Assembly: GCF_004331455.1 (NCBI RefSeq)
Contig: NZ_SJJR01000003.1
Location: 372,001 to 436,000, forward strand
Origin: Micromonospora zingiberis
GTDB lineage: Bacteria > Actinomycetota > Actinomycetes > Mycobacteriales > Micromonosporaceae
Length of the DNA stretch: 64,000 nucleotides
Reading direction: 5' to 3'
The position numbers were made by a program, and so were the translations under genes. Below the pieces are notes generated by a model. The model made no database searches. It saw only the letters and a program-made list of their open reading frames with translations, and was not told where the DNA came from. This document shows positions 33,806 to 42,959 of this stretch, piece after piece. Each line of letters starts with the position of its first letter. The stretch's first letter is position 1.

Positions 33806-35977
33806 ATGAGCCAGGAACGCACGGTGGTCCGAGAGCGGGCCGAGGGGGTGCTGCGGCGCCTGGCCGGCGCGCACGCCCGACTCCGCGAGGATCAGTGGCG
33901 GGCGATCGAGGCGCTGGTGGTCGACCGGCGGCGGGTGCTCTGCGTGCAACGCACCGGCTGGGGCAAGTCGGCGGTCTACTTCGTCGCCACCGCGCTGCTG
34001 CGGGACCGCGACCGACCGGAGACAGCGGCCAGTGGACCGGCCAGCCACACCGGACCGACGGTCATCGTGTCACCGTTGCTGGCCCTGATGCGCAACCAGG
34101 TGGACGCGGCGCAGCGGGCCGGCATCCGTGCCCGGACCATCAACTCCGCCAACCTCGACGAGTGGGACGAGATCACCGCCGAGATCCGGGCCGGTGCGGT
34201 GGACGTGCTGCTGATCAGCCCGGAACGGCTCAACAACCCGGACTTCCGGGACGGGGTGCTGCCCAAGCTCGCCGCCACCACCGGCCTGCTGGTGGTGGAC
34301 GAGGCGCACTGCGTGTCCGACTGGGGGCACGACTTCCGGCCGGACTACCGCCGGTTGCGCACCTTCCTCGGCAACCTGCCGGAACACACGCCGGTGCTGG
34401 CCACCACCGCCACCGCCAACGCGCGGGTGACCCGGGACGTGGCGGAGCAACTCGGCACCGAGTTGAATGCCCAGCGGTCCGACGTACTGGTGCTGCGCGG
34501 CAGCCTGGACCGGGAGTCGCTGCGGCTGGGCGTACTCGACCTGCCGAGCCCGGCGTACCGGCTCGGCTGGCTCGCCGACCACCTGGACCGGCTCCCCGGC
34601 TCGGGGATCGTCTACACGCTGACCGTCGCCGCGGCGACCGAGACCGCCGAGTTCCTGCGGTCCCGGGGCTGGTCGGTGGCGGCGTACACCGGCCAGGCCG
34701 AGGACGCCGACCGCCGCGCCGCCGAGCAGGACCTGCTCGACAACAAGATCAAGGCGTTGGTGGCGACCAGCGCGCTCGGGATGGGCTTCGACAAGCCGGA
34801 CCTCGGCTTCGTGGTGCACCTGGGCGCCCCACCCTCGCCGATCGCCTACTACCAGCAGGTCGGCCGGGCCGGCCGAGCCGTCGAACACGCCGAGGTGCTG
34901 CTGCTGCCCGGCGCCGAGGACGTCGCCATCTGGCGGTACTTCGCCTCACTCGCCTTCCCGCCGGAGGACCAGGTCCGCGCGGTGCTCGCCGCCCTGGACC
35001 CGGACCGGCCACTCTCCACCCAGGCCCTGGAACCGCTGGTCGACCTGCGCCGGGCCCGGCTGGAGTTGATGCTCAAGGTGCTCGACGTCGACGGCGCCGT
35101 CCGCCGGGTACGCGGCGGCTGGCTGGCGACCGGCGAACCCTGGGTCTACGACGAGCCCCGGTTGCGCCGCGTCGCCACCGCCCGCGCCGCCGAGCAGCAG
35201 GCCATGCTGGGGTACGCCGCGACGACCGGATGCCGGCTGCGGTACCTGCGCGAGTGCCTGGACGACGCCGGGGCTCTCGACTGCGGCCGGTGCGACCGCT
35301 GTGCCGATCCGCTGTTCCCGGCGGAAGTGTCACCGGCCGCGCTGACCGCCGCACAGACCTTCCTCGGCCGCCCCGGCGTGCAGATCGCACCCAAGAAGCT
35401 CTGGCCGACCGGATTGGAGACGGTCGGCGTACCGCTGAAGGGGCGCATCGCCCCGGCGGAGCAGGCACTGCCCGGCCGCGCCGTGGGCCGGCTCTCCGAT
35501 CTCGGCTGGGGCGACCGGCTGCGGGGCCTGGTCGGGCCGGGTACGCCGGACGGCCCGCTCCCCGACGATGTGGCGGATGCCGTGGTCGAGGTGCTCAAGG
35601 CGTGGGCGCACGGGGACGACCCGTGGCCCAGCCGCCCGGTCGGGGTGGTCTCGGTCGACTCCCGCAGCCACCCGGTGCTGGTCGGCTCGCTGGCCGAGCG
35701 GATCGCCACCGTCGGGCGTCTGCCGCTGCTGGGCCGGGTGACCGTGGCGGGGCCGACCGATGCGCCACGCGGCAACAGCGCGCAGCGGGTACGCGCCCTG
35801 CACGGCACGCTCACCATCCCCGCGCCGCTCGCCGCCGCCCTGTCCGCCCTGTCCGGCCCGGTCCTGCTCGTCGACGACCTGGTCGACTCGGGCTGGACGC
35901 TGACCATGGCAGCCCGCGAACTCCGCCAAGCCGGCGCCCCCGCAGTCCTCCCCCTGACCCTCGCCCAAACCACCTAA
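33806..35977 (+). CDS. RecQ-family DNA helicase fused to phosphoribosyltransferase-like domain
   Basis: A 723-residue protein. The helicase core begins LREDQWRAIEALV and has motif I RTGWGKS, motif II VVDEAHCVSDWGHDF, motif III ATTATAN, motif V ALGMGFDKPDLGFVVH and motif VI QQVGRAGR: ATP-driven 3'-5' DNA unwinding of the RecQ type. The Zn-binding Cys cluster (CRLRYLRECLDDAGALDCGRC) follows. The C-terminal 200 residues end in PVLLVDDLVDSGWTLTMAA (about 685-703), the PRPP-loop signature of type I phosphoribosyltransferases. The role of that domain is unknown. There is no HRDC domain. Confidence 0.88.
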   Translation: MSQERTVVRERAEGVLRRLAGAHARLREDQWRAIEALVVDRRRVLCVQRTGWGKSAVYFVATALLRDRDRPETAASGPASHTGPTVIVSPLLALMRNQVDAAQRAGIRARTINSANLDEWDEITAEIRAGAVDVLLISPERLNNPDFRDGVLPKLAATTGLLVVDEAHCVSDWGHDFRPDYRRLRTFLGNLPEHTPVLATTATANARVTRDVAEQLGTELNAQRSDVLVLRGSLDRESLRLGVLDLPSPAYRLGWLADHLDRLPGSGIVYTLTVAAATETAEFLRSRGWSVAAYTGQAEDADRRAAEQDLLDNKIKALVATSALGMGFDKPDLGFVVHLGAPPSPIAYYQQVGRAGRAVEHAEVLLLPGAEDVAIWRYFASLAFPPEDQVRAVLAALDPDRPLSTQALEPLVDLRRARLELMLKVLDVDGAVRRVRGGWLATGEPWVYDEPRLRRVATARAAEQQAMLGYAATTGCRLRYLRECLDDAGALDCGRCDRCADPLFPAEVSPAALTAAQTFLGRPGVQIAPKKLWPTGLETVGVPLKGRIAPAEQALPGRAVGRLSDLGWGDRLRGLVGPGTPDGPLPDDVADAVVEVLKAWAHGDDPWPSRPVGVVSVDSRSHPVLVGSLAERIATVGRLPLLGRVTVAGPTDAPRGNSAQRVRALHGTLTIPAPLAAALSALSGPVLLVDDLVDSGWTLTMAARELRQAGAPAVLPLTLAQTT

Positions 35978-36003
35978 CCCTCCCTCCCCGCCCCTCCCTC
36001 CCC

Positions 36004-36076
36004 CGCGATCTTGCACTTTCTGTCGGGGCACAACGGGTGAATAACCCATAACGGCGACCTAAAGTCCAAGATCGCG
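36004..36076. repeat. GATCTTGCACTTT hairpin family, copy H2
   Basis: Arms 36004-36025 and 36055-36076 pair at 19 of 22 positions, with a 29-nt loop. It lies 26 bp after the RecQ-fusion stop in a C-rich to G-rich setting like the other copies, and could be the terminator of that gene. Confidence 0.75.
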
Positions 36077-36164
36077 GAGGCTAGGGGCGTGGGGGTGAGG
36101 GAGGCGAAGGGCGTGAGGGTGAGGGTGAGGGAGGGTGGGGAGTAGGGGTGGTTACGGTGGGTGC

Positions 36165-37172
36165 GTGGGGGAGCGGGAGGTTGAGGTGCCGGTGGTCGGG
36201 GCGGTGCGGGAGGCTGAGCGGGGCGTGGGGGGAGCGGCGGCGGGGGAGGTCGGTGAGGGTGGCGCGGTTTCGGCGGTGCCGGACCGCGCGACGCTCCGGT
36301 TGGCTCTGGTGGTCGGCGGGCTGGTGCTGGCCGTGTTGCTCGGGTTCGGGCTAGGGCGGATCAACAGTGGCGGTGCCACGCTGGCGGGCGGGTTGCCGGA
36401 CAGCGCGTTGGCCGACCACACCCACGCACCGGGGACCGGCGCCCACGCCCACGACGCGGGGCAGGCCGAGGCGGGTGGCCTGGCGGTCAGCCAGGCCGGC
36501 TACACCCTCACCCCACTGTCCGGCGAGTTCACCGCCGGGCAGACCGGTGAGCTGCGGTTCCAAATTCGGGACGGGCAACGCCGGACGGTGACCCGGTTCG
36601 CGGTGGTGCACGACAAGCCGATGCACGTCATCGTGGTACGCCGGGACCTGACCGGCTACCAACATCTGCATCCGACCATGGCGGCCGACGGCACCTGGTC
36701 GGTGCCGCTGACCCTGCCGAGGCCGGGCATCTGGCGGGCGTACGCCGACTTCACCGCCCTCGCCGACGACGGCCGGCAGACCGCGACGACCCTCGGCGTG
36801 GACCTGGTCGCACCCGGTGGGTACGCACCACGAGCCCTCCCCGCCCCGGCGACCACGACCACGGTCGACGGGCTGACCGTCGGCTACCAGGGCGGCCCGC
36901 AACCCGGCCTGACCGTGCCGGTGAGTTTCCGGGTCACCGGGGCGGACGGCACCGGCCCGGCGCTGGAGCGGTACCTCGGGGCGTACGGCCACCTCGTCGC
37001 GTTGCGTGCGGGGGACCTCGGCTACCTGCACGTACACCCGGAGTCGGAACTCGTGGACGGGGCGATCCAGTTCTGGCTGACCACACCCGGACCGGGGCGG
37101 TACCGCCTCTACCTGGACTTCGCCACCGGAGGGAAGGTACGCACCGCCGAGTTCACGGTGATCGTGCAGTAG
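36165..37172 (+). CDS. Membrane-anchored His-rich protein, probable metal-binding envelope protein
   Basis: A 335-residue protein. After a cytoplasmic Gly/Glu-rich N-terminus, one membrane helix (about 46-67) leads outside to HTHAPGTGAHAHDAG, a His-rich cluster. Two beta-sandwich-like modules follow; the first has HDKPMHVIVVRRDLTGYQHLHP and the second GYLHVHPE, both with paired His/Met residues as in copper-handling (YtkA/CopC/FixH-like) proteins. Metal binding is inferred from these residues. Two GTG codons are possible starts (36135 and 36165); neither has a strong ribosome binding site. It is convergent with the XRE regulator gene. Confidence 0.65.
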   Translation: MGEREVEVPVVGAVREAERGVGGAAAGEVGEGGAVSAVPDRATLRLALVVGGLVLAVLLGFGLGRINSGGATLAGGLPDSALADHTHAPGTGAHAHDAGQAEAGGLAVSQAGYTLTPLSGEFTAGQTGELRFQIRDGQRRTVTRFAVVHDKPMHVIVVRRDLTGYQHLHPTMAADGTWSVPLTLPRPGIWRAYADFTALADDGRQTATTLGVDLVAPGGYAPRALPAPATTTTVDGLTVGYQGGPQPGLTVPVSFRVTGADGTGPALERYLGAYGHLVALRAGDLGYLHVHPESELVDGAIQFWLTTPGPGRYRLYLDFATGGKVRTAEFTVIVQ

Positions 37173-37187
37173 ACGGCTGGCCCGGTG

Positions 37188-37604
37188 TCAGCCGGCGCGG
37201 CGGATCGGCCGGCGGGCGAGGTAGCGCAGCAAGTCACGGATGTGGTGCTTCTCCTCGGCGGGCACGGCCGGATCCGCCAGCCGTTGCAGGATCACCCGCA
37301 CGTCCGCCTCGACCGGGCCCTCGCTGCCCCGCCGCCACGGTCCCGAGCCGGTGTCGGGCAGGCCGAGCGCACGGAAGGCCGCCGCCACCGGCAGGTCCAG
37401 GGCGGCGCAGAAGCCGCGTACCTTGGCCAGTTCCGGGTAGTCCTGCCAGTCGCCGGCCAGCCAGCGGAAGACGGTGGAACGACCGACGCCGGTGTGCGCG
37501 GCCAGATCGGTGACCGTCCACCCACGTTCCTCGCGGGCGTCGTCGATAGCTCGGCGCACGAAGCGCGCGAACGCCATCTGCGGCGATACGTCTGCCGAAC
37601 CCAT
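37188..37604 (-). CDS. XRE-family helix-turn-helix regulator
   Basis: A 138-residue DNA-binding protein. The HTH is GWTVTDLAAHTGVGRSTVFRWLAGD (about 28-52). The C-terminal half (VEADVRVILQRLADPAVPAEEKHHIRDLLRYLA) is helical and may form the dimer interface. It has no membrane or ligand domain. It is convergent with the His-rich protein gene and may or may not control it. Confidence 0.82.
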   Translation of the reverse strand: MGSADVSPQMAFARFVRRAIDDAREERGWTVTDLAAHTGVGRSTVFRWLAGDWQDYPELAKVRGFCAALDLPVAAAFRALGLPDTGSGPWRRGSEGPVEADVRVILQRLADPAVPAEEKHHIRDLLRYLARRPIRRAG

Positions 37605-37722
37605 CCGGTGGGTCTTCCCTCCCGACCGGCACCCGACGGTGCGTTCTTCGAGAGTAGTACGGGACGGGCGGGAAACAATTGACTGACCGACCAGATGGTC
37701 CCGGTGGCGGGACCGGACCCGC

Positions 37723-38949
37723 CTAGCGGTCCGCTGCGGCCTGCGTGAGCAGGGTTTCCAGCCGGGGTGTGATTCGCCACTGCGTGATCAGTTCCCGGTA
37801 TTCCGCACGCTGCTCGTCGGTGGGGGCGGCATCCGTGCGGCGGGCCCGGATGAGCAGATTGCGCGGGGTGTGCGCGGAGTCGACGAACTCGACCACCTCG
37901 GCCCGGTACCCGTGCAGCCGCAGCAACCCGGCACGCAGCGCGTCGGTGACGACGTCCGCGAAGCGCTCCCGCAGGATGCCCTGCCGGACCAGCAGCGCGT
38001 ACGGCGATGGCGCGCCACCGGCGCGCAGTTGTGCCGCGACGTCGTGGTGGCAGCACGGCGCGGCGAGCACCCACCGCGCGCCCCAGCGCACCGCCCGGGC
38101 CAGCGCCTCGTCGGTGGCGGTGTCGCAGGCGTGCAGGGCGAGTACGAGATCGGGTGCCGGTTCGACGACCGCGTCGGCGATGCTGCCGGCGACGAACCGC
38201 ACCCGGTCCGCCCAGCCGAGCCGCTCGGCCAACTCGGTGTTACGGCGGCGCTGGTCCTCGCGTACGTCCACGCCGACCAGTTCCACGTCCAGCCCTCGCT
38301 GGGTGAGATACCGGTACGCGGCGAAGGTCAGGTAGGCGTTGCCGCAGCCGAGGTCGACCACGCGCAGCGGACCGGACAGCCCGTCGGGCAACGTGGCCAC
38401 CAACGCCCGCAGGAACGCGTCCACCTGCCGCCGCTTGGCCGCCGAACCGCCGATCTCCGCGAAAATCGGGTCACCGGGGTCGAGCAGGTACTCCTTGGCC
38501 CGGTCGTGCCCGCCCGGCGCGGCGGCGCGCCGCTGCTGGCCACCGGCCGGCTCGTCACCGCTGGCCGGGGCTGGTCGGCCGTCACCGGCCCGGCTCGGCC
38601 GCGTCGATGCCGCGCGGTGCAGTTGCGCCTCACCTGACTTGGTGACCCGCAGTTGCAGGGTGCTGTCGGCGGTCTCGACGTGCCAGTTGCCGAACGGCTC
38701 GGCCAACAGCGCCTCGACCGCCGCGTCCGACTCCGGGCCCGGCGCCACGTTGCGGGTGTACGGTCGGGCGCCGTCGGAGGTGGCGATCTGCAACCGGGGA
38801 CCGGCCTTGAGCAGCACCGGCCGCAGCTCGGCCCGGACCACCGAAGGACGCTGACCACGCCGCCGACCGGCGGCCACGGCCCGGGTCAGCTCGGGACCGA
38901 GCAGCATCGAACGGACCTCGGCCAGGGCGGCGTCCAACGGTACGGGCAT
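37723..38949 (-). CDS. METTL25/RRNAD1-like SAM-dependent methyltransferase
   Basis: A 408-residue protein. Motif I is VVDLGCGNAYLTFAAYRYL, followed by VELVGVDVRED (acidic loop) and LHACDTATDEAL; VLAAPCCHHDVA is the CCHH block seen in the Methyltransf_32 group that includes METTL25 and RRNAD1. The N-terminal 150 residues are a separate alpha/beta part (RAELRPVLLKAGPRLQIATSD) and a Pro/Gly/Arg-rich linker. RNA or protein could be the substrate. The ATG at 38949 has GATGGAG upstream; an in-frame ATG at 38964 is the alternative. Confidence 0.78.
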   Translation of the reverse strand: MPVPLDAALAEVRSMLLGPELTRAVAAGRRRGQRPSVVRAELRPVLLKAGPRLQIATSDGARPYTRNVAPGPESDAAVEALLAEPFGNWHVETADSTLQLRVTKSGEAQLHRAASTRPSRAGDGRPAPASGDEPAGGQQRRAAAPGGHDRAKEYLLDPGDPIFAEIGGSAAKRRQVDAFLRALVATLPDGLSGPLRVVDLGCGNAYLTFAAYRYLTQRGLDVELVGVDVREDQRRRNTELAERLGWADRVRFVAGSIADAVVEPAPDLVLALHACDTATDEALARAVRWGARWVLAAPCCHHDVAAQLRAGGAPSPYALLVRQGILRERFADVVTDALRAGLLRLHGYRAEVVEFVDSAHTPRNLLIRARRTDAAPTDEQRAEYRELITQWRITPRLETLLTQAAADR

Positions 38950-39068
38950 GACTCCATCTTCCATGTCGGTCCGGCTCGTCCCGCCACCAGCCGGCGCGCT
39001 GGTCACCGCCGCCACGGTCACCCTCGACACGGGATCGAGTGGCCTGGCGGTCGGAGTGAAACCAAACG

Positions 39069-39097
39069 GCCGCACCGCCCGAGGAGGGCGGTGCGGC
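39069..39097 (-). terminator. Intrinsic terminator of the DEAD-box helicase gene
   Basis: A perfect 12-bp stem (GCCGCACCGCCC, 39069-39080, with 39086-39097) and a GAGGA loop. On the leftward strand it is followed by T-rich sequence (GTTTGGTTTC). It begins 17 bp after the helicase stop. Confidence 0.75.
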
Positions 39098-39113
39098 ACG
39101 GGTGTGGCTGTGG

Positions 39114-40844
39114 TCAGTCGGTCGCTTCGGCTGCCGTACCGGCGGTGGATGCGGCGCCACGACGGCGCCGCCGGCGGCGGGGCCGTGCTGCCTCGCCGGC
39201 GGCACCACCCTCGGTGCCCGTGCCGGTCTCGGCGGCGGCGGTGCCGTCGCCGGCCGTGGTGGCCGCGTCGACGCCGGCAACGACCTCGCCGGCCCGGCGG
39301 CGCCGGCGTCGCCGGGGAGTACGGGTGTCCTCGCTGGTCAGCTCGCCGGCCTCGGTGGCTTCCGGCCCGGCATCGCCGTCCTGCGGGGAGCGGCCCCGTC
39401 CGCGACCGTCGCCGCGTCCGCTCGCGCCGCGCTCACCGGATCCGCGTCCGCCTGCGGCACGGTCACCGTCACCGGAGCCACGGCCCCGGCGCCGCGTGCC
39501 ACGCGGCTCGCCCCGGCGTGACCGGCCCCCGCCCAGGTCCTCCTCGACCTCGGCGGCCAGTCCGGCGCGGGTGCGCTCGGCGGTCGGCAGAGTGCCGGTG
39601 ACCTCGGTCGAGATGTGCAGCTCGGTGTAGAGGTGCGGGGAGGTGTGGTACGTCTCCGGCGGCTCGGGCATGTCCAGCCCCAGCGTCTTGTCGATGATCC
39701 GCCAGCGCGGCATGTCGTCCCAGTCGACGAAGGTCACCGCGACGCCGGACGCGCCGGCCCGGCCGGTACGACCGATCCGGTGGGTGTACGTGTCCTGGTC
39801 TTCCGGGCAGTCGTAGTTGATGACGTGGGTGACGCCGCTGACGTCGATGCCCCGGGCCGCGACGTCGGTGGCGACCAGAGTGTCGATCTTTCCGGCCCGG
39901 AACGCGCGCAGGGCCCGCTCACGGGCACCCTGCCCGAGGTCGCCGTGCACGGCGGCGACGGCGAAGCCGCGGAAGTCGAGGTCCTCGGCGACCCGGTCGG
40001 CGGCGCGCTTGGTCCGCGTGAAGATCATCGTCAGGCCACGGCTCTCCGCCTGGAGGATCCGGGCGACGATCTCGATCTTGTTCATCGAGTGGGTGCGGTA
40101 GACCAGCTGCTCGGTCTGCGGCGACGGGCCGGTCTCCGCGGTGTGCCCGGCGTGGATCGTGATCGGGTGGCGCAGGAAGCGCCGGGACAGCGTCACGATC
40201 GGGTCCGGCATGGTCGCCGAGAAGAGCATGGTCTGCCGGTCCTCCGGCAGCATCGCCAGGATCCGCTCGACGTCGTCGAGGAATCCCAGGTCGAGCATGC
40301 GGTCGGCTTCGTCCAGCACCAGTGCACGTACCCCGTGCAGGCGCAGGTGCTTCTGCTTGGCGAGGTCGAGCAGGCGGCCCGGGGTGCCGACGAGGATCTC
40401 CACGCCCTTGCGCAGCGCGTCGACCTGCGGCTCGTACGCCACACCGCCGTAGATCGGCAGCACGCGTACGCCACGGGTGCGGCCGGCCGCCGCGATGTCC
40501 TTGGCGACCTGGATGCCCAGCTCGCGGGTGGGGACCACGACCAGCGCCTGGGGCAGTCCGTCACCGCCCTCGCCGGGCGCGAAGACCCGCTCCAGCAGTG
40601 GTACGCCGAAGCCGAGCGTCTTGCCGGTGCCCGTCGGGGCCTGCCCGATCAGGTCGGCGCCGCGCAGCGCGATCGGCAGCGCGTACTCCTGGATGGCGAA
40701 GGCGCGGGTGATGCCGGCCGCGGCCAGCGCGTCGACGGTCTCGGCACGTGCGCCAAGCTCGGCGAAGGTCGGTGCCTCCGGTCGGACCGGGGCGGTAGGG
40801 GCCAGTTCCTGGCCGTCGGTGAGGTCTTGAATCGGCTCACTCAT
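39114..40844 (-). CDS. DEAD-box ATP-dependent RNA helicase
   Basis: A 576-residue RNA helicase. Q-motif region FAIQEYALPIAL, motif I APTGTGKT, Ia PTREL, II VLDEADRMLD, III SAT, V TDVAARGID, VI HRIGRTGR. A basic, Gly/Arg/Ala-rich tail from about 410 to 576 with RRRRRR clusters resembles RhlE/CsdA RNA-binding tails. It unwinds structured RNA, for example in ribosome assembly or cold adaptation. The counterpart in M. tuberculosis (from memory, rhlE/Rv3211) sits in the same neighbourhood. It is divergent from the ferritin-like protein gene. Confidence 0.92.
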   Translation of the reverse strand: MSEPIQDLTDGQELAPTAPVRPEAPTFAELGARAETVDALAAAGITRAFAIQEYALPIALRGADLIGQAPTGTGKTLGFGVPLLERVFAPGEGGDGLPQALVVVPTRELGIQVAKDIAAAGRTRGVRVLPIYGGVAYEPQVDALRKGVEILVGTPGRLLDLAKQKHLRLHGVRALVLDEADRMLDLGFLDDVERILAMLPEDRQTMLFSATMPDPIVTLSRRFLRHPITIHAGHTAETGPSPQTEQLVYRTHSMNKIEIVARILQAESRGLTMIFTRTKRAADRVAEDLDFRGFAVAAVHGDLGQGARERALRAFRAGKIDTLVATDVAARGIDVSGVTHVINYDCPEDQDTYTHRIGRTGRAGASGVAVTFVDWDDMPRWRIIDKTLGLDMPEPPETYHTSPHLYTELHISTEVTGTLPTAERTRAGLAAEVEEDLGGGRSRRGEPRGTRRRGRGSGDGDRAAGGRGSGERGASGRGDGRGRGRSPQDGDAGPEATEAGELTSEDTRTPRRRRRRRAGEVVAGVDAATTAGDGTAAAETGTGTEGGAAGEAARPRRRRRRRGAASTAGTAAEATD

Positions 40845-41225
40845 ATGGATTTGGGGGTGCCCTCTCGTGGGTGCGCCCCGTCATGTCTTCAGGGCGCGTT
40901 CGGTATGGCGCGGGCCACACGGTCGGCGGCAGAAAGCCGAGCGGACCGGGCCGCACGCGCGCCGCGGGGCCGGACTTCGGCCGGGATCGACTGCGACTCC
41001 GGCCGGATCGGCACCTACGGCAACTCCTCCATGCTACCTGAACGGGCCAAACGCGGTACTGATTCCGAACCGGCAAGCGTCACTGGGCAGGCTTCCATGT
41101 GATGTGTATCACCGGGCGGTCGCGATGTCGACGGGCTCGCGACGGCCGAAAGCCCCATGAGTGGCCGGTCGCGTGCGGACCGCCGGACATTCCGGTGCGT
41201 CCCGCTTGGGCGGTAACCTGCGCGG
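40845..41225. other. Divergent intergenic region of 381 bp
   Basis: It contains the leader of the DEAD-box helicase gene (GAGAGGG lies about 15 nt before the ATG) and the promoter region of the ferritin-like gene. A short palindrome-like GTGATGTGTATCAC is at about 41099-41112. No gene, terminator or riboswitch fold could be supported. Long helicase leaders are often regulatory, but nothing here proves it. Confidence 0.6.
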
Positions 41226-41879
41226 GTGTCCGCCTCCACCGCGCCCGGCCCCGCCGTGGTCGATCTTCTCGCCCTGGTGGCCCTCGGCGAACTGCTCGCC
41301 TTCGAACGGATGGCGGCCGACGCCCGGCTCGCACCCGATCTGCGTCGTCGGGCGGCGTTGAGCGAGATGGCCGCCGCCGAGATCGCGAACTACCGGCGCC
41401 TGGCCGACCGGCTCGCCGCGCTGGGCGTACTCCCCGACGACGCGATGGCGCCCTACGTCGAGCCGTTGCAGGCGTACCACGACTCCACCGAGCCGCGTGA
41501 CTGGGCCGAGGCGGTCACCAAGGCGTACGTCGGCGACGCCATCACGGACGACTTCCTCCGGCACATCGCTGACGCGCTGCACGAGCCGGAGCGCCAACTC
41601 GTGCTCGACGTGCTGCACGAGTCGCGGTACGCCCAGTTCGCCGCCGCCGAGATCCGCCTCGCCATCGCGGCCGACCCGAAGGTGGCCGGCCGGCTGTCGA
41701 TGTGGGCCCGGCGTCTGGTGGGTGAGGCGCTCTCCGAGGCGGGGCGGGTGGCCGCAGCCGACCGTGGGGCGCTCACCACCTTGATCATGCAGGGCGATCA
41801 GGTGGACGTGGCGGGATTGTTCCGGCGGCTGACCGACGCGCACACTGCGCGGATGGCCGCCGCCGGACTCAACAACTGA
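41226..41879 (+). CDS. Ferritin-like fold protein (MiaE-like)
   Basis: A 217-residue all-helical protein. Candidate metal ligands are spread over the helices: ELLAFERMAADA, EMAAAEIANYRRL, HIADALHEPERQ and ESRYAQFAAAEIRLAI give the repeated E...ExxH-like pattern of ferritin-like hydroxylases such as MiaE. The helices LVLDVLHESRYAQFAAAEI and WARRLVGEALSEAGRV are well preserved in actinobacteria. The reaction is unknown. The GTG start fits the family N-terminus. It is convergent with the DUF3107 gene, 3 bp apart. Confidence 0.75.
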   Translation: MSASTAPGPAVVDLLALVALGELLAFERMAADARLAPDLRRRAALSEMAAAEIANYRRLADRLAALGVLPDDAMAPYVEPLQAYHDSTEPRDWAEAVTKAYVGDAITDDFLRHIADALHEPERQLVLDVLHESRYAQFAAAEIRLAIAADPKVAGRLSMWARRLVGEALSEAGRVAAADRGALTTLIMQGDQVDVAGLFRRLTDAHTARMAAAGLNN

Positions 41880-41882
41880 CCG

Positions 41883-42110
41883 TCAGCGGACGGTGAAGCC
41901 CACCGCCCGGGGAGACGCCTCGGCGATCTCGACGTAGGCGACCTTGCTGACCGGCACGATGATCCGCCGGCCCTTCTCGTCGGTCAGGGACAGGGTGCCC
42001 TCGCCCCTGGCGACGGCGTCGGTCACGATCCGCTCGATCTCGGCCGGCGATTGCGCGCTCTCCAGGACCAGTTCGCGGGGCGCGTACTGCACGCCGATCT
42101 TGACCTCCAC
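41883..42110 (-). CDS. DUF3107 family protein
   Basis: A 75-residue protein, MEVKIGVQYAPRELVLESAQSPAEIERIV..., recognisable as DUF3107 (counterpart of mycobacterial TB9.4, Rv3208A, from memory). It is a compact alpha/beta domain; VSKVAYVEIAE is the last strand. The GTG start has AGGAGG upstream. It is next to the TetR gene on the same strand, 63 bp downstream, as in mycobacteria and Streptomyces. The function is not established. Confidence 0.88.
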   Translation of the reverse strand: MEVKIGVQYAPRELVLESAQSPAEIERIVTDAVARGEGTLSLTDEKGRRIIVPVSKVAYVEIAEASPRAVGFTVR

Positions 42111-42173
42111 TGTGCCTCCTCCGTCGGGCGAAATGGCCGCCGTGCGAAGGCTATCCGATCACAAGCGGGTTGT

Positions 42174-42812
42174 TCAGGCTGACTCACCTTGCAGCGGAAA
42201 GCTGGCGATGCCCCGCCAGGAGAGGGCGGCGACCAACGCCTCCGCCTCGGCCTTGGGCACCTGGCGGCCACCGGCCAACCAGAACTGCGCGGCGGTCTCG
42301 GCGGCGCCGACCAGACCGGAGGCGAGCAGTTCGGCGTGGGCGCGGCTGACCCCCGTGTCGGAGATGATGGTGTCCGTAATCGCCGCGATGCAGCCCTGCT
42401 CGACCCGTTCGACCCGTTGCCGTACGGCCGGTTCGTTGCGCAGGTCCGACTCGAAGACCAGCCGGAACGCCTCGCTCTCGTGGTCGACGAAGTCGAAGTA
42501 CGCCCGCACCGACGCGCTGACCCGCTCCTTGTTGTCGGTGGTGCTGGCCATGGCGTCGTGCACTTTTGCGACGATGGCGTCACAGTGCGTGTCGAGCAGG
42601 GCGAGGTACAGCTCCATCTTCCCCGGGAAGTGCTGGTACAGCACCGGCTTGGAGACTCCCGCCCGCTCGGCGATGTCGTCCATTGCTGCGGCGTGGTAGC
42701 CCTGCGCGACGAACACCTCCTGAGCTGCGGCGAGCAGCTGCTTGCGGCGCGCCGAACGAGGTAGGCGCGTGGGCCGGCCGGCGGTCTGGGCGCCGTTCCC
42801 CACAGCGGTCAT
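42174..42812 (-). CDS. TetR/AcrR-family transcriptional regulator
   Basis: A 212-residue repressor-type protein. The DNA-binding part is RRKQLLAAAQEVFVAQGYHAAAM..., with the HTH in DIAERAGVSKPVLYQHFPGK. The ligand domain contains FDFVDHESEAFRLVFESDLRNEP, typical of the conserved actinobacterial TetR found beside DUF3107. The ATG at 42812 has GGAGG 6 nt upstream; upstream in-frame ATGs at 42845 and 42923 are less likely. It may regulate itself and neighbouring genes. Confidence 0.9.
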   Translation of the reverse strand: MTAVGNGAQTAGRPTRLPRSARRKQLLAAAQEVFVAQGYHAAAMDDIAERAGVSKPVLYQHFPGKMELYLALLDTHCDAIVAKVHDAMASTTDNKERVSASVRAYFDFVDHESEAFRLVFESDLRNEPAVRQRVERVEQGCIAAITDTIISDTGVSRAHAELLASGLVGAAETAAQFWLAGGRQVPKAEAEALVAALSWRGIASFPLQGESA

Positions 42813-42959
42813 GGGAACCTCCGAGATTGTCGTACGGGTCGGCATTTCACCCGAACCGGTCAGAGCCTGGGTGGCCCCTCGCGGAATTGGCCCGCCGCTG
42901 TAACTTATCGCCACTGTCGCCACACGGTAGCCTCAGCGGGGGCGACCAAGGAGCGCGCG

